A DNA stretch of 31,087 nucleotides from Ruminococcus sp. (GTDB lineage Bacteria > Bacillota_A > Clostridia > Oscillospirales > Ruminococcaceae): contig NZ_JAEEMU010000059.1 in assembly GCF_016283395.1 (NCBI RefSeq), positions 1 through 31,087 of the forward strand, read 5' to 3'. The notes below the pieces were generated by a model. It saw nothing but the letters and a program-made list of their open reading frames with translations. It did no database searches and had not been told where the DNA came from. This document shows positions 21,005 through 28,912 of this stretch, piece by piece. Made by a program: the position numbers and the translations under genes. Positions within the stretch are counted from its first letter, which is position 1. Every line of letters starts with the position of its first letter.

Positions 21005-21042
21005 TTAAACATGAAAATTATCATTTCGGGGGGAATGAAACT

Positions 21043-21459
21043 ATGAGCAAAACACTGAAAGAGATCTATGAGTATGACCTCATAGAGGATGACGGCATCG
21101 ACTATACTGTTGATGAGTGGTTCAACACAATTATGGAAAAGACAAAGGATCAGCTGAGCGTTGCAGATGTTAGCCGTATGCTGAGACAGAGGATATGCTC
21201 ACGCATAGCAATAAAGAGAGCTATAGAAATGCTGAGCGATGATCCGTTTATAGGGGAAATGTTTGAAGGACAGCTTATGTTCAACCTTTACAAGGGAAAG
21301 GAAAAGTATCTGAAACTGTTCTATACTCAGATGGGACCTGTGCTGGAAAAGGCAGGGCTTATGGCTAAGTGCCACCAGTTCGGCTCAGATGAGGAAAAGG
21401 AAGAGTATATGAGCATTATTACTCAATTTGCTCAGAAGATCAAGGAGGAAACCACATGA
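21043..21459 (+). CDS. CdiI-type contact-dependent inhibition immunity family protein
   Basis: A 138-residue soluble, mainly alpha-helical protein. The block LSVADVSRMLRQRICSRIAIKRAIEMLSDDPFIGEMFEGQLMFNL matches the pattern of the CdiI_2-type immunity family (a helix, R/QxI, a run of helices and a P-F-GE-E-G turn). Such proteins protect against toxins of contact-dependent systems, but no toxin or secretion gene is nearby. ATG 21043 follows a G-rich RBS (21029-21033); the upstream ATG at 21001 overlaps argC and lacks one. Its stop overlaps the argJ start by 4 bp, and the argJ ribosome-binding site lies inside it. I recognise the family by eye; the functional call is tentative. Confidence 0.55.
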   Translation: MSKTLKEIYEYDLIEDDGIDYTVDEWFNTIMEKTKDQLSVADVSRMLRQRICSRIAIKRAIEMLSDDPFIGEMFEGQLMFNLYKGKEKYLKLFYTQMGPVLEKAGLMAKCHQFGSDEEKEEYMSIITQFAQKIKEETT

Positions 21460-22751
21460 AGCTTGTAGAATTACAGGGAGTTACATTTATAGAAGGCGGC
21501 GTATGTGCTGCAAAGGGATTCAGAGCAAACGGTGTACAGTGCGGTCTTGCGCACAAGCCGCTTGGTGAAATGGACGCAGCAAATGCTGCTGCAAACAATG
21601 CTATCCCAGCAGCAAAGAAGAAAAACGACCTTGCACTTATCGTTGCCGACAAAGAGTGTCAGGCAGCTGCCGTATATACAACAAATAAAGTCAAGGGTGC
21701 TCCTATCATCGTAACAAAGGAGCATATCAAGGACGGAAAGGCAAGAGCTGTTATCGTAAACTCGGTAAATGCTAATACCTGTAATCCTGACGGCGTAGAA
21801 AAGGCAACAAAGATGTGCCAGCTCGCAGCCGAGGCTCTCGGAATAGACGAAAATGATGTTATTGTAGCTTCTACGGGCGTTATCGGTCAGGTGCTCCCTA
21901 TCGAGCCTATCGCAAACGCTATGGGCGAGCTTAAAGACGGTCTTACTTATGACGGAAACAAGCGCGCTCTCGAAGCTATAATGACTACAGATACACAGGA
22001 AAAGGAGATCGCCGTAACATTTGAAATGGGCGGAAAGAACTGCACAATGGGTGGTATGCTCAAGGGCAGCGGTATGATACACCCTAATATGGCAACTACA
22101 CTCACTTTTCTTACAACAGATGCTGACATCTCAGCAGAGATGATACAGCGTGCCCTCAGCGATACCGTAAAGGTAACTCTCAACAGAGCAAGCGTTGACG
22201 GCGATACTTCCACAAACGATATGGTATGCATCATGGCATCGGGCGAAGCAGGAAACACTCCTGTAACCTCCGAGGGTGAGGGCTATGAGCAGTTCAAACA
22301 CGCTCTCTATACTATCATGATGAACCTTGCAAGAATGATGGCTCGTGACGGCGAAGGTGCTACAAAGCTTGTTGAGTGTGCTGTAAGAGGTGCAGAGAAT
22401 GACGATATAGCTGAAAAGGTGGCAAAGTCCGTTATCGGTTCAAGCCTTATCAAGGCTATGATATTCGGTGAGGACGCAAACGCAGGAAGAATTTTCTGCG
22501 CACTTGGCTATGCTGATGCTGATTTCGATATCAGAAAGGTTGATATCGAAATGGCTTCCGCAGGCGGAGTTATCCCGCTCGGACGCAAAGGCAACGTTAT
22601 AGAGTTCTCGGAAGTTCTTGCAAAGAAGATACTCCAGGAAGAGGAGATAAAGATACTCATTTCCCTCGGCGAAGGTCAGGGAAAGGCTATCGCATGGGGC
22701 TGCGACCTTACTTACGATTACGTAAAGATAAACGGAGATTACAGAAGCTGA
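21456..22751 (+). CDS. argJ: Glutamate N-acetyltransferase / ornithine acetyltransferase
   Basis: A 431-residue self-cleaving enzyme that moves the acetyl group from N-acetylornithine to glutamate, closing the acetyl cycle; bifunctional forms also use acetyl-CoA. The autocleavage site is in KGSGMIHPNMAT, with Thr214 becoming the N-terminal nucleophile of the beta chain. The alpha-chain start GGVCAAKGFRANGVQCGL and the GEDANAGRIFCALGYA block are typical. AAGGAGG at about 21442-21448 and the ATGA overlap show coupling to the upstream gene. I cannot tell mono- from bifunctional type, but no argA or argE is in the window, so bifunctional is plausible. Confidence 0.97.
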   Translation: MKLVELQGVTFIEGGVCAAKGFRANGVQCGLAHKPLGEMDAANAAANNAIPAAKKKNDLALIVADKECQAAAVYTTNKVKGAPIIVTKEHIKDGKARAVIVNSVNANTCNPDGVEKATKMCQLAAEALGIDENDVIVASTGVIGQVLPIEPIANAMGELKDGLTYDGNKRALEAIMTTDTQEKEIAVTFEMGGKNCTMGGMLKGSGMIHPNMATTLTFLTTDADISAEMIQRALSDTVKVTLNRASVDGDTSTNDMVCIMASGEAGNTPVTSEGEGYEQFKHALYTIMMNLARMMARDGEGATKLVECAVRGAENDDIAEKVAKSVIGSSLIKAMIFGEDANAGRIFCALGYADADFDIRKVDIEMASAGGVIPLGRKGNVIEFSEVLAKKILQEEEIKILISLGEGQGKAIAWGCDLTYDYVKINGDYRS

Positions 22752-22797
22752 TAACTTTTAAAGGGCTTTTGAGCCCGTGTCATAAAAGGGTATATTT

Positions 22798-23406
22798 ATG
22801 GATTATACAGATTACAGCGGTATTTTTGCCGAGCGTCTCGAACCTGGTGAAAGTATACTGTGGAGTCAGGAACCAAAGAATAAACTATTGAAGTTTACAG
22901 ATATTGATTCAATTGAACTTTTTGCAGGAGTTGCTTTTATTCTTGCAGGTATTTCATTGTGCTTCATGTTTTTGAACGAAGAAGGAGCTAACAGTGGGAA
23001 GAAATACGCTCCGCTTGCGTTCGTTGTGTTTGGCATATGGGTAGTTGTGATCTTTTTCAAGTCCAATAAAAAGTATCATGCCGTTACTGACAGGCGTATA
23101 TGCAGATTAAGCAAGAATGGATTTACTGCCATTCCCATGGAAGATGTAAAGCACGTCATGATCAACTGCATTAACCAGCTGCTGGTCTATACAAAGCTTC
23201 CGAAGTCGTTCGGAAATGATTTGACGGCTGACTTCAACACTTATGAAGCAACATGGATCACCGAAAAAGATTCAGGTGAAACAGGATTGCTTTTTGATAA
23301 AGAAAGAGGTTTTTATATCATACCTTTGGAAGAAAAAGCCGAAGTGGTTGAAGAGGTCAAGGATATCATTATACGTCAGGCAAGAATATATAATGGTTAT
23401 GTATAA
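22798..23406 (+). CDS. PH-domain-like membrane protein, paralogue 1
   Basis: A 202-residue protein. The order is: an N-terminal segment with ESILWSQEPKNK, two hydrophobic helices (about 42-60 and 70-88), then a bacterial PH-like domain opening KKYHAVTDRRICRL, and a C-terminal VEEVKDIIIRQAR helix. It is nearly the same in plan and in many residues as the protein at 24063-24662 (shared DVKHVM, NQL, VYT, EVVxEVKDIIIRQAR). First of five such genes in tandem between argJ and argB. Function is unknown; bacterial PH domains of this type are found in membrane and stress-related proteins. Confidence 0.75.
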   Translation: MDYTDYSGIFAERLEPGESILWSQEPKNKLLKFTDIDSIELFAGVAFILAGISLCFMFLNEEGANSGKKYAPLAFVVFGIWVVVIFFKSNKKYHAVTDRRICRLSKNGFTAIPMEDVKHVMINCINQLLVYTKLPKSFGNDLTADFNTYEATWITEKDSGETGLLFDKERGFYIIPLEEKAEVVEEVKDIIIRQARIYNGYV

Positions 23407-23463
23407 AAGAGTTTACAGAGTTTCGGTATGGTGATATTTCCGAAAAAGATATGAGGTAAAGAA

Positions 23464-23928
23464 ATGTCTGATATTGAATTTGAGAAATACCTTAAAGACG
23501 ACGAGCATATACTCTGGAGTCATATACCTGAAGAGAGAAAGTTCTATTTGCGCAATGGCATTTTCGTCATTATCGGAGCTATACTTATTCTCGGAGGGGT
23601 GGGAATGATGCTGAAATCCACGGAGCATAGAGCATGGTACGCCATTATTTTCGGAGCTATAGTTGTATTTTCGTATATAAATCATCCCAAAGCATATCTG
23701 CTGACCGATAAAAGGGTACTCATATTCAAAGGTAAAAAGCATAAAGAGATACCGTATTATAATATATCTTTTGTCGCGGTGGAGAAGAAAAACAGTGATA
23801 TGGGGACTGTTGTCCTCTGTTTTACTCGTTTAAGGAAAAGGCCTGGTCATCACAGCAACGAATATAACGTGAGGTGGCGTAATCTCTATGATATTCAGGG
23901 CTGTGAAAAAGCTGCGGATATAATATAA
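23464..23928 (+). CDS. PH-domain-like membrane protein, paralogue 2, probably truncated
   Basis: A 154-residue protein. DEHILWSHIPEER at the N-terminus, two helices (about 33-52 and 56-75) and a PH-like domain starting AYLLTDKRVLIFKGKKHKEIPYYNI match the other four paralogues. The RBS is GAGG. After the TAA at 23926-23928 the same frame stays open for 24 codons (SAEGIANAYDKAIEAERMQG and four more) with protein-like, helix-forming composition before TGA at 24001-24003. This suggests that TAA is a recent nonsense change that removed a C-terminal helix, or that it is read through. Confidence 0.7.
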   Translation: MSDIEFEKYLKDDEHILWSHIPEERKFYLRNGIFVIIGAILILGGVGMMLKSTEHRAWYAIIFGAIVVFSYINHPKAYLLTDKRVLIFKGKKHKEIPYYNISFVAVEKKNSDMGTVVLCFTRLRKRPGHHSNEYNVRWRNLYDIQGCEKAADII

Positions 23929-24062
23929 AGTGCAGAAGGAATTGCCAATGCATATGATAAGGCAATAGAAGCCGAGCGTATGCAGGGTTCTGATATTTGT
24001 TGATGAATTAAAAAGCCGACTGGGAAAGATTAAAATTCCTTTTGTAAGAAGGGAATATTGTT

Positions 24063-24662
24063 ATGGATTATTCGGATTATAACGGAATATTTAAAGCTTA
24101 TCTCGATTATGATGAAAATATTGTCTGGAGTCAGGAGCCTAAGATAAAGTTATTCAAAAGTTTACAGTTCGAAGGATTTAAACTTATTATGGGAATAACC
24201 CTTATAATATTTGGACTCTTAGGAGTGTTCGGTATTACTAAAGATGACGATGCTTTTGAAAAGCGTTACGGCGGTTTAGCTTTCCTTATAATTGGTTTAT
24301 TTATATTTGTAAAGTCTTTCAATAACAAGAAAAAATATTTCGCTGTTACGGACAAACGTATCTTTATTCTTGTGAGGAGAAAACTTACCTGCGTTGAGCT
24401 TAAAGATGTAAAGCACGTTATGTTCAACTGTTTCAATCAGTTGGTCGTTTATACAAGGCTTTCGGATAATATGTCGGAAGCTGTTATGAATGACTATAAC
24501 AGTGTTGAGATAGAAGAGCTTGATCAAACAGTTTATGCCAGCGGACACAAAAACGGTGACAGCGAATCCGTTATTCTGGCTATCAAAGAGAAACCTGAGG
24601 TAGTGCAGGAGGTCAAGGATATCATAATAAGACAGGCAAGATTTTTACAGAATATGAGATAA
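24063..24662 (+). CDS. PH-domain-like membrane protein, paralogue 3
   Basis: A 199-residue protein, the closest relative of the one at 22798-23406: both open MDY(S/T)DY, carry ENIVWSQEPKIK or ESILWSQEPKNK, two helices (about 40-58, 72-84), KKYFAVTDKRIFIL, DVKHVM, NQLVVYT and EVVQEVKDIIIRQAR. The pair flanks paralogue 2, so the block grew by more than one duplication. RBS AAGAAGG is about 10 bp upstream. Function is unknown. Confidence 0.75.
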   Translation: MDYSDYNGIFKAYLDYDENIVWSQEPKIKLFKSLQFEGFKLIMGITLIIFGLLGVFGITKDDDAFEKRYGGLAFLIIGLFIFVKSFNNKKKYFAVTDKRIFILVRRKLTCVELKDVKHVMFNCFNQLVVYTRLSDNMSEAVMNDYNSVEIEELDQTVYASGHKNGDSESVILAIKEKPEVVQEVKDIIIRQARFLQNMR

Positions 24663-24698
24663 ACGGACAGATATAACTGTATTTTAGGGGGTGAGGAG

Positions 24699-25448
24699 AT
24701 GTTCGGAAGAAGACGAGATGAGGACTATGACGCATACAACGAAAAATATTCCTCAAAGTATGATGATGACTATATTGCACCGTCAGAGGAGTACCGAAGC
24801 GAGTGTGACCATGACCATGAACAGACCTACGATGATATCACCGATGTCAGGGAGTGCGACCACAGCCACGAACAGACCTACGATGATATTACCAATGTAA
24901 GAGATTGTGACCATAGTCACGAGCAGACCTATAGTGATGCAGACCATGAACAGCGTTCCTACGATAATTATGTAAGCCTTGAAAGCCGTTTTGAAAAGCT
25001 CCTCATGCCCAATGAGCATCTTCTGTGGGCAGGCGGCAAGGATAATCTCAATCAGAAGAACGGCAGTGCAAAAGCAGGCGGCATAATGCTGCTGGTGTCC
25101 ATTATCCTTATGTGTACTGTTGTAATGGCTGTTGTTGGCGTAATAATGCTTATTGTCAGCATAAGTATGATGTCGGGTTCTATGGCAGGACTTTACGGCA
25201 TAACAGATCACAGGCTCATAATCTTAAACAGTTCAGGACAGACCTCTATCCCTCTTGAAAATATAACGAGGGTAAGCTCCACATCAGGCAGTAATGGCAA
25301 GGGCTATATAACAATGTATCTGACAAAGCCAATAAGGAGCAGTAGCAGCAGGAGCAATAACATCATTGGTATGTATAATATCAACGATGCGAAAAGAGTC
25401 GAAAGGATACTCAATGACGCTATCCACGGTGCTCTGATGAATAAATGA
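24699..25448 (+). CDS. PH-domain-like membrane protein with His/Asp/Cys-rich repeats, paralogue 4
   Basis: A 249-residue protein. A charged N-terminus (MFGRRRDEDYDAYNEKYSS) is followed by three 17-residue tandem repeats, CDHDHEQTYDDITDVRE type (residues about 36-85). Then come the family motif NEHLLWAGGKD, two long helices (about 125-165) and a PH-like domain beginning GLYGITDHRLIILNSSGQ. The repeats, with one Cys and two or three His each, look suited to binding Zn2+, Ni2+ or Cu2+, but this is inference. RBS GGGGGTGAGGAG is directly upstream. The N-terminus aligns with that of the next gene. Confidence 0.7.
   Translation: MFGRRRDEDYDAYNEKYSSKYDDDYIAPSEEYRSECDHDHEQTYDDITDVRECDHSHEQTYDDITNVRDCDHSHEQTYSDADHEQRSYDNYVSLESRFEKLLMPNEHLLWAGGKDNLNQKNGSAKAGGIMLLVSIILMCTVVMAVVGVIMLIVSISMMSGSMAGLYGITDHRLIILNSSGQTSIPLENITRVSSTSGSNGKGYITMYLTKPIRSSSSRSNNIIGMYNINDAKRVERILNDAIHGALMNK
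24804..24953 (+). repeat. Three 51-bp in-frame tandem repeats encoding His-rich units
   Basis: Units start at 24804, 24855 and 24906, each encoding C-D-H-x-H-E-Q-T-Y and then D-D-I-T or S-D-A. The DNA copies differ at synonymous positions, so the array is not brand new. Confidence 0.85.
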
Positions 25449-25467
25449 TTTGCAGGCAGGTGTGAAG

Positions 25468-26106
25468 ATGTTCGATGGGAAAGATAATGGATATGAATCA
25501 TATAATGATAAGTTATCATCGGAATGTGAAGATGAAAGTATTAAAGCTGCGAAAGTGATCGGAGAATATTTAAATGAAAGCGAAAAGATAATCTGGGCAG
25601 GCGGTCAAAGCAGCAATAAAGAAATCGCAAAAAAATACGTCAGCAGATCACGATTAATAACGGCAGTAGCGATCATATTGATTTCAACTATCATATTGAC
25701 AGTTTTTTCAGCGTTTTTTGTTATATCTGTCGGCGCAGGTGTACTTCTCATGATATTTAATCTTATTTTTTCAGAGGTACCTGTGAATGGTCAAAATGAT
25801 GAGTTCATGGCTGTGACTGACAGAAGAGTTCTGGTTCTTATAAATGAATATTTCAGACAATTCGAGCTTACAAATATCAAAAGCACCGAGTATAGTGAAA
25901 TAAGTCCGGGAGTTGGAAGAGTTACTCTGGAGCTTTTTGAATATCCGTTTTCTGATCCTAATTATGAACACGTCACACATATTTATGGAAGTGAAGAATA
26001 CGAGAGAATTACCCCACCGCTCTCTTTTACTCTTGTATCGGTAAAAGATCCGAAAGCAGCAAAGGAAGCAATCGATGCTGCTGTATTGCGTGTACGAAAA
26101 AGGTAG
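25468..26106 (+). CDS. PH-domain-like membrane protein, paralogue 5
   Basis: A 212-residue protein. ATG 25468 is chosen because its start (MFDGKDNGYESYNDKLSSE) aligns with that of paralogue 4; the frame is open from a TTG at 25450. It has the family motif SEKIIWAGGQS, two helices (about 64-82 and 85-105) and a PH-like domain opening EFMAVTDRRVLVLINEYFRQFELTNI. It lacks the His-rich repeats. It ends the PH block, 123 bp before argB. Function is unknown. Confidence 0.7.
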   Translation: MFDGKDNGYESYNDKLSSECEDESIKAAKVIGEYLNESEKIIWAGGQSSNKEIAKKYVSRSRLITAVAIILISTIILTVFSAFFVISVGAGVLLMIFNLIFSEVPVNGQNDEFMAVTDRRVLVLINEYFRQFELTNIKSTEYSEISPGVGRVTLELFEYPFSDPNYEHVTHIYGSEEYERITPPLSFTLVSVKDPKAAKEAIDAAVLRVRKR

Positions 26107-26134
26107 TATGTGCTTTTACAGGCGGATAGGATAT

Positions 26135-26158
26135 GTTTGCAAACAGTACATATACTGT
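26135..26158. promoter_or_regulatory. Two overlapping palindromes upstream of argB
   Basis: GTTTGCAAAC (26135-26144) and ACAGTA-CATA-TACTGT (26143-26158) are perfect dyads lying 70-95 bp before argB. A TATAAT at 26201-26206 could be a -10 box, but no good -35 is at the right distance. They may be operator sites; neither fits the ARG box. Confidence 0.35.
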
Positions 26159-26229
26159 ATAAATAATAAAAGATGACATCGGGCAATGTCCGTTGACTGA
26201 TATAATATAATAAAAGGAAGTAAGGAAAA

Positions 26230-27096
26230 ATGGAAAAGATCTCAAATAACGAAAAATCGCAGGTGCTTATTGATGCCCTGCCCTATATACAGAAGTACAA
26301 TAACAAGATACTTGTTATCAAGTACGGCGGAAACGCCATGACCAACAAGGACCTTAAAGACGCTGTAATGACAGATATCGTGCTCCTTTCACTGGTTGGC
26401 GTAAAGGTAGTTCTCGTACACGGCGGCGGTCCTGAGATAAGCGATATGCTTAAAAAGCTCAATATCGAGAGCCGTTTCGTTAACGGTCTGAGATACACCG
26501 ATGATGCAACAGTTGACGTTGTAAAAATGGTGCTCTCGGGCAAGGTAAACAAGGAGCTTGTACAGCTTCTCGCTCAGCACAAGGGCAGCGCAGTTGGTCT
26601 TTGCGGTATCGACGGCGAGATGCTCATGGCTGAAAAGAAAAAGACTGACGACGGTCAGGATTTAGGTTGGGTAGGCGAGATAACCAAGGTGAACACAAAG
26701 CCTATCACAGACGCCTTAGCAAACGGAAATATCCCTGTTATCGCAACTGTTGCAACAGATGCAGAGGGTAATACATATAATATAAACGCAGATACAGCCG
26801 CAGCAAGAATAGCTGCCGAGCTTGGTGCGGAAAATCTCATACTTATGACAGATATCGCAGGACTTCTCCGCGATAAGGACGATCCGTCAACACTTATACC
26901 CGAGGTAAATGTCAGCGAAGTTCCTTTCCTCAAGAGACAGGGCATTATCTCAGGCGGTATGATACCTAAGATAGACTGCTGCGTTGAAGCTGTCAGACGC
27001 GGCGTAAAAAAGACCGTTATCATCGATGGAAGAGTTCCCCATTCTATCCTTATTGAGATACTCTCCAATGAGGGCATAGGTACTCAGTTCACTTGA
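26230..27096 (+). CDS. argB: Acetylglutamate kinase, arginine-sensitive type
   Basis: A 288-residue amino-acid kinase that phosphorylates N-acetylglutamate, the controlling step of the cyclic pathway. ATP and substrate sites are visible: VIKYGGNAM, VHGGGPEISDML and the GGMIPKIDCC loop. An N-terminal helix (QVLIDALPYIQKYNN) and the C-terminal EILSNEGIGTQF are features of the hexameric, arginine-inhibited enzymes, so feedback control by arginine is expected. It starts at 26230 with an AGGAAGTAAGGA leader. It follows the PH-protein block after 123 bp with two palindromes. Confidence 0.97.
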   Translation: MEKISNNEKSQVLIDALPYIQKYNNKILVIKYGGNAMTNKDLKDAVMTDIVLLSLVGVKVVLVHGGGPEISDMLKKLNIESRFVNGLRYTDDATVDVVKMVLSGKVNKELVQLLAQHKGSAVGLCGIDGEMLMAEKKKTDDGQDLGWVGEITKVNTKPITDALANGNIPVIATVATDAEGNTYNINADTAAARIAAELGAENLILMTDIAGLLRDKDDPSTLIPEVNVSEVPFLKRQGIISGGMIPKIDCCVEAVRRGVKKTVIIDGRVPHSILIEILSNEGIGTQFT

Positions 27097-27119
27097 TAAG
27101 GTTTCTTCTCGTAAAATAA

Positions 27120-27193
27120 TTTACTTGTATACAAAAAGTTTACTTATATTACTTGCAGAAAGATTGATTTTGACTGCCTTTCAGCGTTATAAT
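27120..27193 (+). promoter_or_regulatory. Promoter of argD with upstream direct repeats
   Basis: TTGATT (27164-27169), 18-bp spacer, TATAAT (27188-27193). Upstream are direct repeats TTTACTTGTAT (27120-27130) and TTTACTTATAT (27139-27149), 19 bp apart. The 9-bp arms GACTGCCTT (27172-27180) and AAGGCAGTC (27227-27235) form an inverted repeat that spans the start site. Confidence 0.55.
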
Positions 27194-27253
27194 AATAGTG
27201 TGTCTGAAAATTTATGAACTATGTCCAAGGCAGTCTGCACCAAGGAGGAAAAA

Positions 27254-28423
27254 ATGAATACGATAGATAAATTTAATTCCCACGTTATGCAATCCTATGG
27301 ACGTTACCCACTGGTAATGGAGAAGGGTAGCGGCAGACGCTGTAAGGACGAAAACGGCATGGAATACATTGATTTCGGAAGCGGTATAGGTACGAATTCA
27401 CTGGGTTACTGCGATGAAAAGTGGGCTGACGCTGTATGCGCTCAGGTAAGGACTCTCCAGCACAGCTCAAACTATTACTATACGAAGGTTCAGGCTGATT
27501 TCGCAGATAAGCTCTGCGGCATATCAGGCTATAAGTCGGTATTTTTCTGCAACAGCGGCGCAGAGGCTAACGAGTGCGCAATAAAGGTGGCAAGAAAGTA
27601 CAGCTTCGATAAATACGGCAAGGGCAGACATACTATCATCACCCTTGTGAATTCATTCCACGGCAGAACTATCGCAACACTTTCCGCTACAGGACAGGAT
27701 GTTTTCCATAACTACTTCTTTCCGTTCGTTGAAGGTTTCGTAAATGTTACCGCAAATGATATTAGCGACCTCAAGGCAAAGCTTGAGGATAAAACTGTCT
27801 GCGCAGTTATGATGGAATATATTCAGGGCGAGGGCGGCGTAATGGCTCTTGATAAGGAATTCGTTGACGCGGTATATGAGCTTTGCGCACCCAAGGATAT
27901 TCTTGTTATTGCTGATGAGGTACAGACAGGCGTAGGACGTACAGGAAAGTTTCTTGCAGGCGATCACTACGGCAAAAAGGCTGATATCACAACTCTTGCA
28001 AAGGGTATCGCAGGCGGCGTACCTATGGGAGCTTGTCTCGTTAACGAAAAGTGCAGCGGAGTCCTGACAGCAGGTACTCACGGCTCAACTTTCGGCGGCA
28101 ATCCGATTGCCTGCGCAGGCGGTCTTGCAGTCCTTGACAGGATAGAGAGCAAGGGCTTCCTCGATGAAGTGACCGAAAAGGGTAACATTATAAGAGAAGA
28201 ATTGAAGAAATGCAGCGAAGTTACAGCACTCAGCGGTCTTGGTCTCATGGTAGGCATCTCTCTGAAGAGCAAAGATGCCCATGACGTTGCGCAGAAGGCT
28301 CTTGAAAAAGGACTTCTCGTGCTCACAGCCAAGGAAAAGGTAAGACTTCTTCCTCCGCTTACAATATCTTACGATGAGCTGAAGGACGGATTGAAAATTC
28401 TGATAGAGATACTGGAGGAATGA
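27254..28423 (+). CDS. argD: Acetylornithine aminotransferase
   Basis: A 389-residue class III PLP aminotransferase converting N-acetylglutamate semialdehyde plus glutamate to N-acetylornithine. Visible features are the phosphate-binding FCNSGAEANECAIK, the PLP-ring Asp in LVIADEVQTGVGRTGK, and the Schiff-base Lys250 in TLAKGIAGG. The start is ATG 27254 with AAGGAGG (27242-27248); the in-frame ATG at 27221 has no RBS. ArgD often also acts as succinyldiaminopimelate aminotransferase, which cannot be judged here. Its TGA overlaps the upstream ATG of the next frame. Confidence 0.97.
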   Translation: MNTIDKFNSHVMQSYGRYPLVMEKGSGRRCKDENGMEYIDFGSGIGTNSLGYCDEKWADAVCAQVRTLQHSSNYYYTKVQADFADKLCGISGYKSVFFCNSGAEANECAIKVARKYSFDKYGKGRHTIITLVNSFHGRTIATLSATGQDVFHNYFFPFVEGFVNVTANDISDLKAKLEDKTVCAVMMEYIQGEGGVMALDKEFVDAVYELCAPKDILVIADEVQTGVGRTGKFLAGDHYGKKADITTLAKGIAGGVPMGACLVNEKCSGVLTAGTHGSTFGGNPIACAGGLAVLDRIESKGFLDEVTEKGNIIREELKKCSEVTALSGLGLMVGISLKSKDAHDVAQKALEKGLLVLTAKEKVRLLPPLTISYDELKDGLKILIEILEE

Positions 28424-28425
28424 TT

Positions 28426-28890
28426 ATGGAGTTGCAGGTAGTTGGCACCGGTACTAAATATACCGTTGAAGATAAAAAAGGAAAGCTTCTCTATACTATT
28501 AAGAAGAAAAGCTTCAGTTCACGCTATAATCTAATGGATACGAGCAATTACAACTTATATACACTCGTTCAGACAGGCGACGCAAAGCGACCAACTTTTA
28601 CCATAATCCTGAATGATAATGTTTTTATGACAATGGAGTGTACCTCTTTGTTCCTTGACCCTACTCTGAAAATAAAAAACAAGCAGATGCGTTTTGAGGT
28701 TGCGAGCAAGGACAGAAAGAATTTCAAGATAATACTTGACGGGAAAGAGGTAGGAGAGATCCAGACTCTAATGGGAGTAACAGGAGAGCTCCAGTATCAT
28801 ATAAATATTGAAAATACTGCATTTGATGACTATATACCGTTGTTTGCGGTTGCTATAGACAAAGCGTTCGGTGAAATGAACAAGTCATGA
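28426..28890 (+). CDS. LURP-one-related / tubby-like barrel protein
   Basis: A 154-residue soluble, beta-rich protein. The order GTKYTVEDKKGKLLYTIKKKSF, DTSNYNLYTLVQ, MTMECTSLF, KNFKIILDGKEVGEIQ is the repeating beta pattern of the LURP-one-related (LOR) family, whose bacterial members are of unknown function and may bind membrane lipids. Start 28426 (MELQVVG) has GGAGG at 7 bp; the ATG at 28420 overlapping the argD stop is too close to it. It lies between argD and argF with short gaps and so is part of that operon. Confidence 0.55.
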   Translation: MELQVVGTGTKYTVEDKKGKLLYTIKKKSFSSRYNLMDTSNYNLYTLVQTGDAKRPTFTIILNDNVFMTMECTSLFLDPTLKIKNKQMRFEVASKDRKNFKIILDGKEVGEIQTLMGVTGELQYHINIENTAFDDYIPLFAVAIDKAFGEMNKS

Positions 28891-28912
28891 TGAAAATGGA
28901 AAGGATAGAAAT

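Noticed and set aside
21001..21042. Start of the CdiI-like gene overlapping the argC stop
   Set aside because: No ribosome-binding site and an unfamily-like leader; the G-rich RBS before 21043 is better.
22752..22797. GGGCT-TTTG-AGCCC hairpin after argJ as a terminator
   Set aside because: The stem is only 5 bp and no T run follows; at most a weak pause site.
26191..26206. TTGACT next to TATAAT before argB as a promoter
   Set aside because: The two boxes are only about 2 bp apart, so they cannot serve as a -35/-10 pair.
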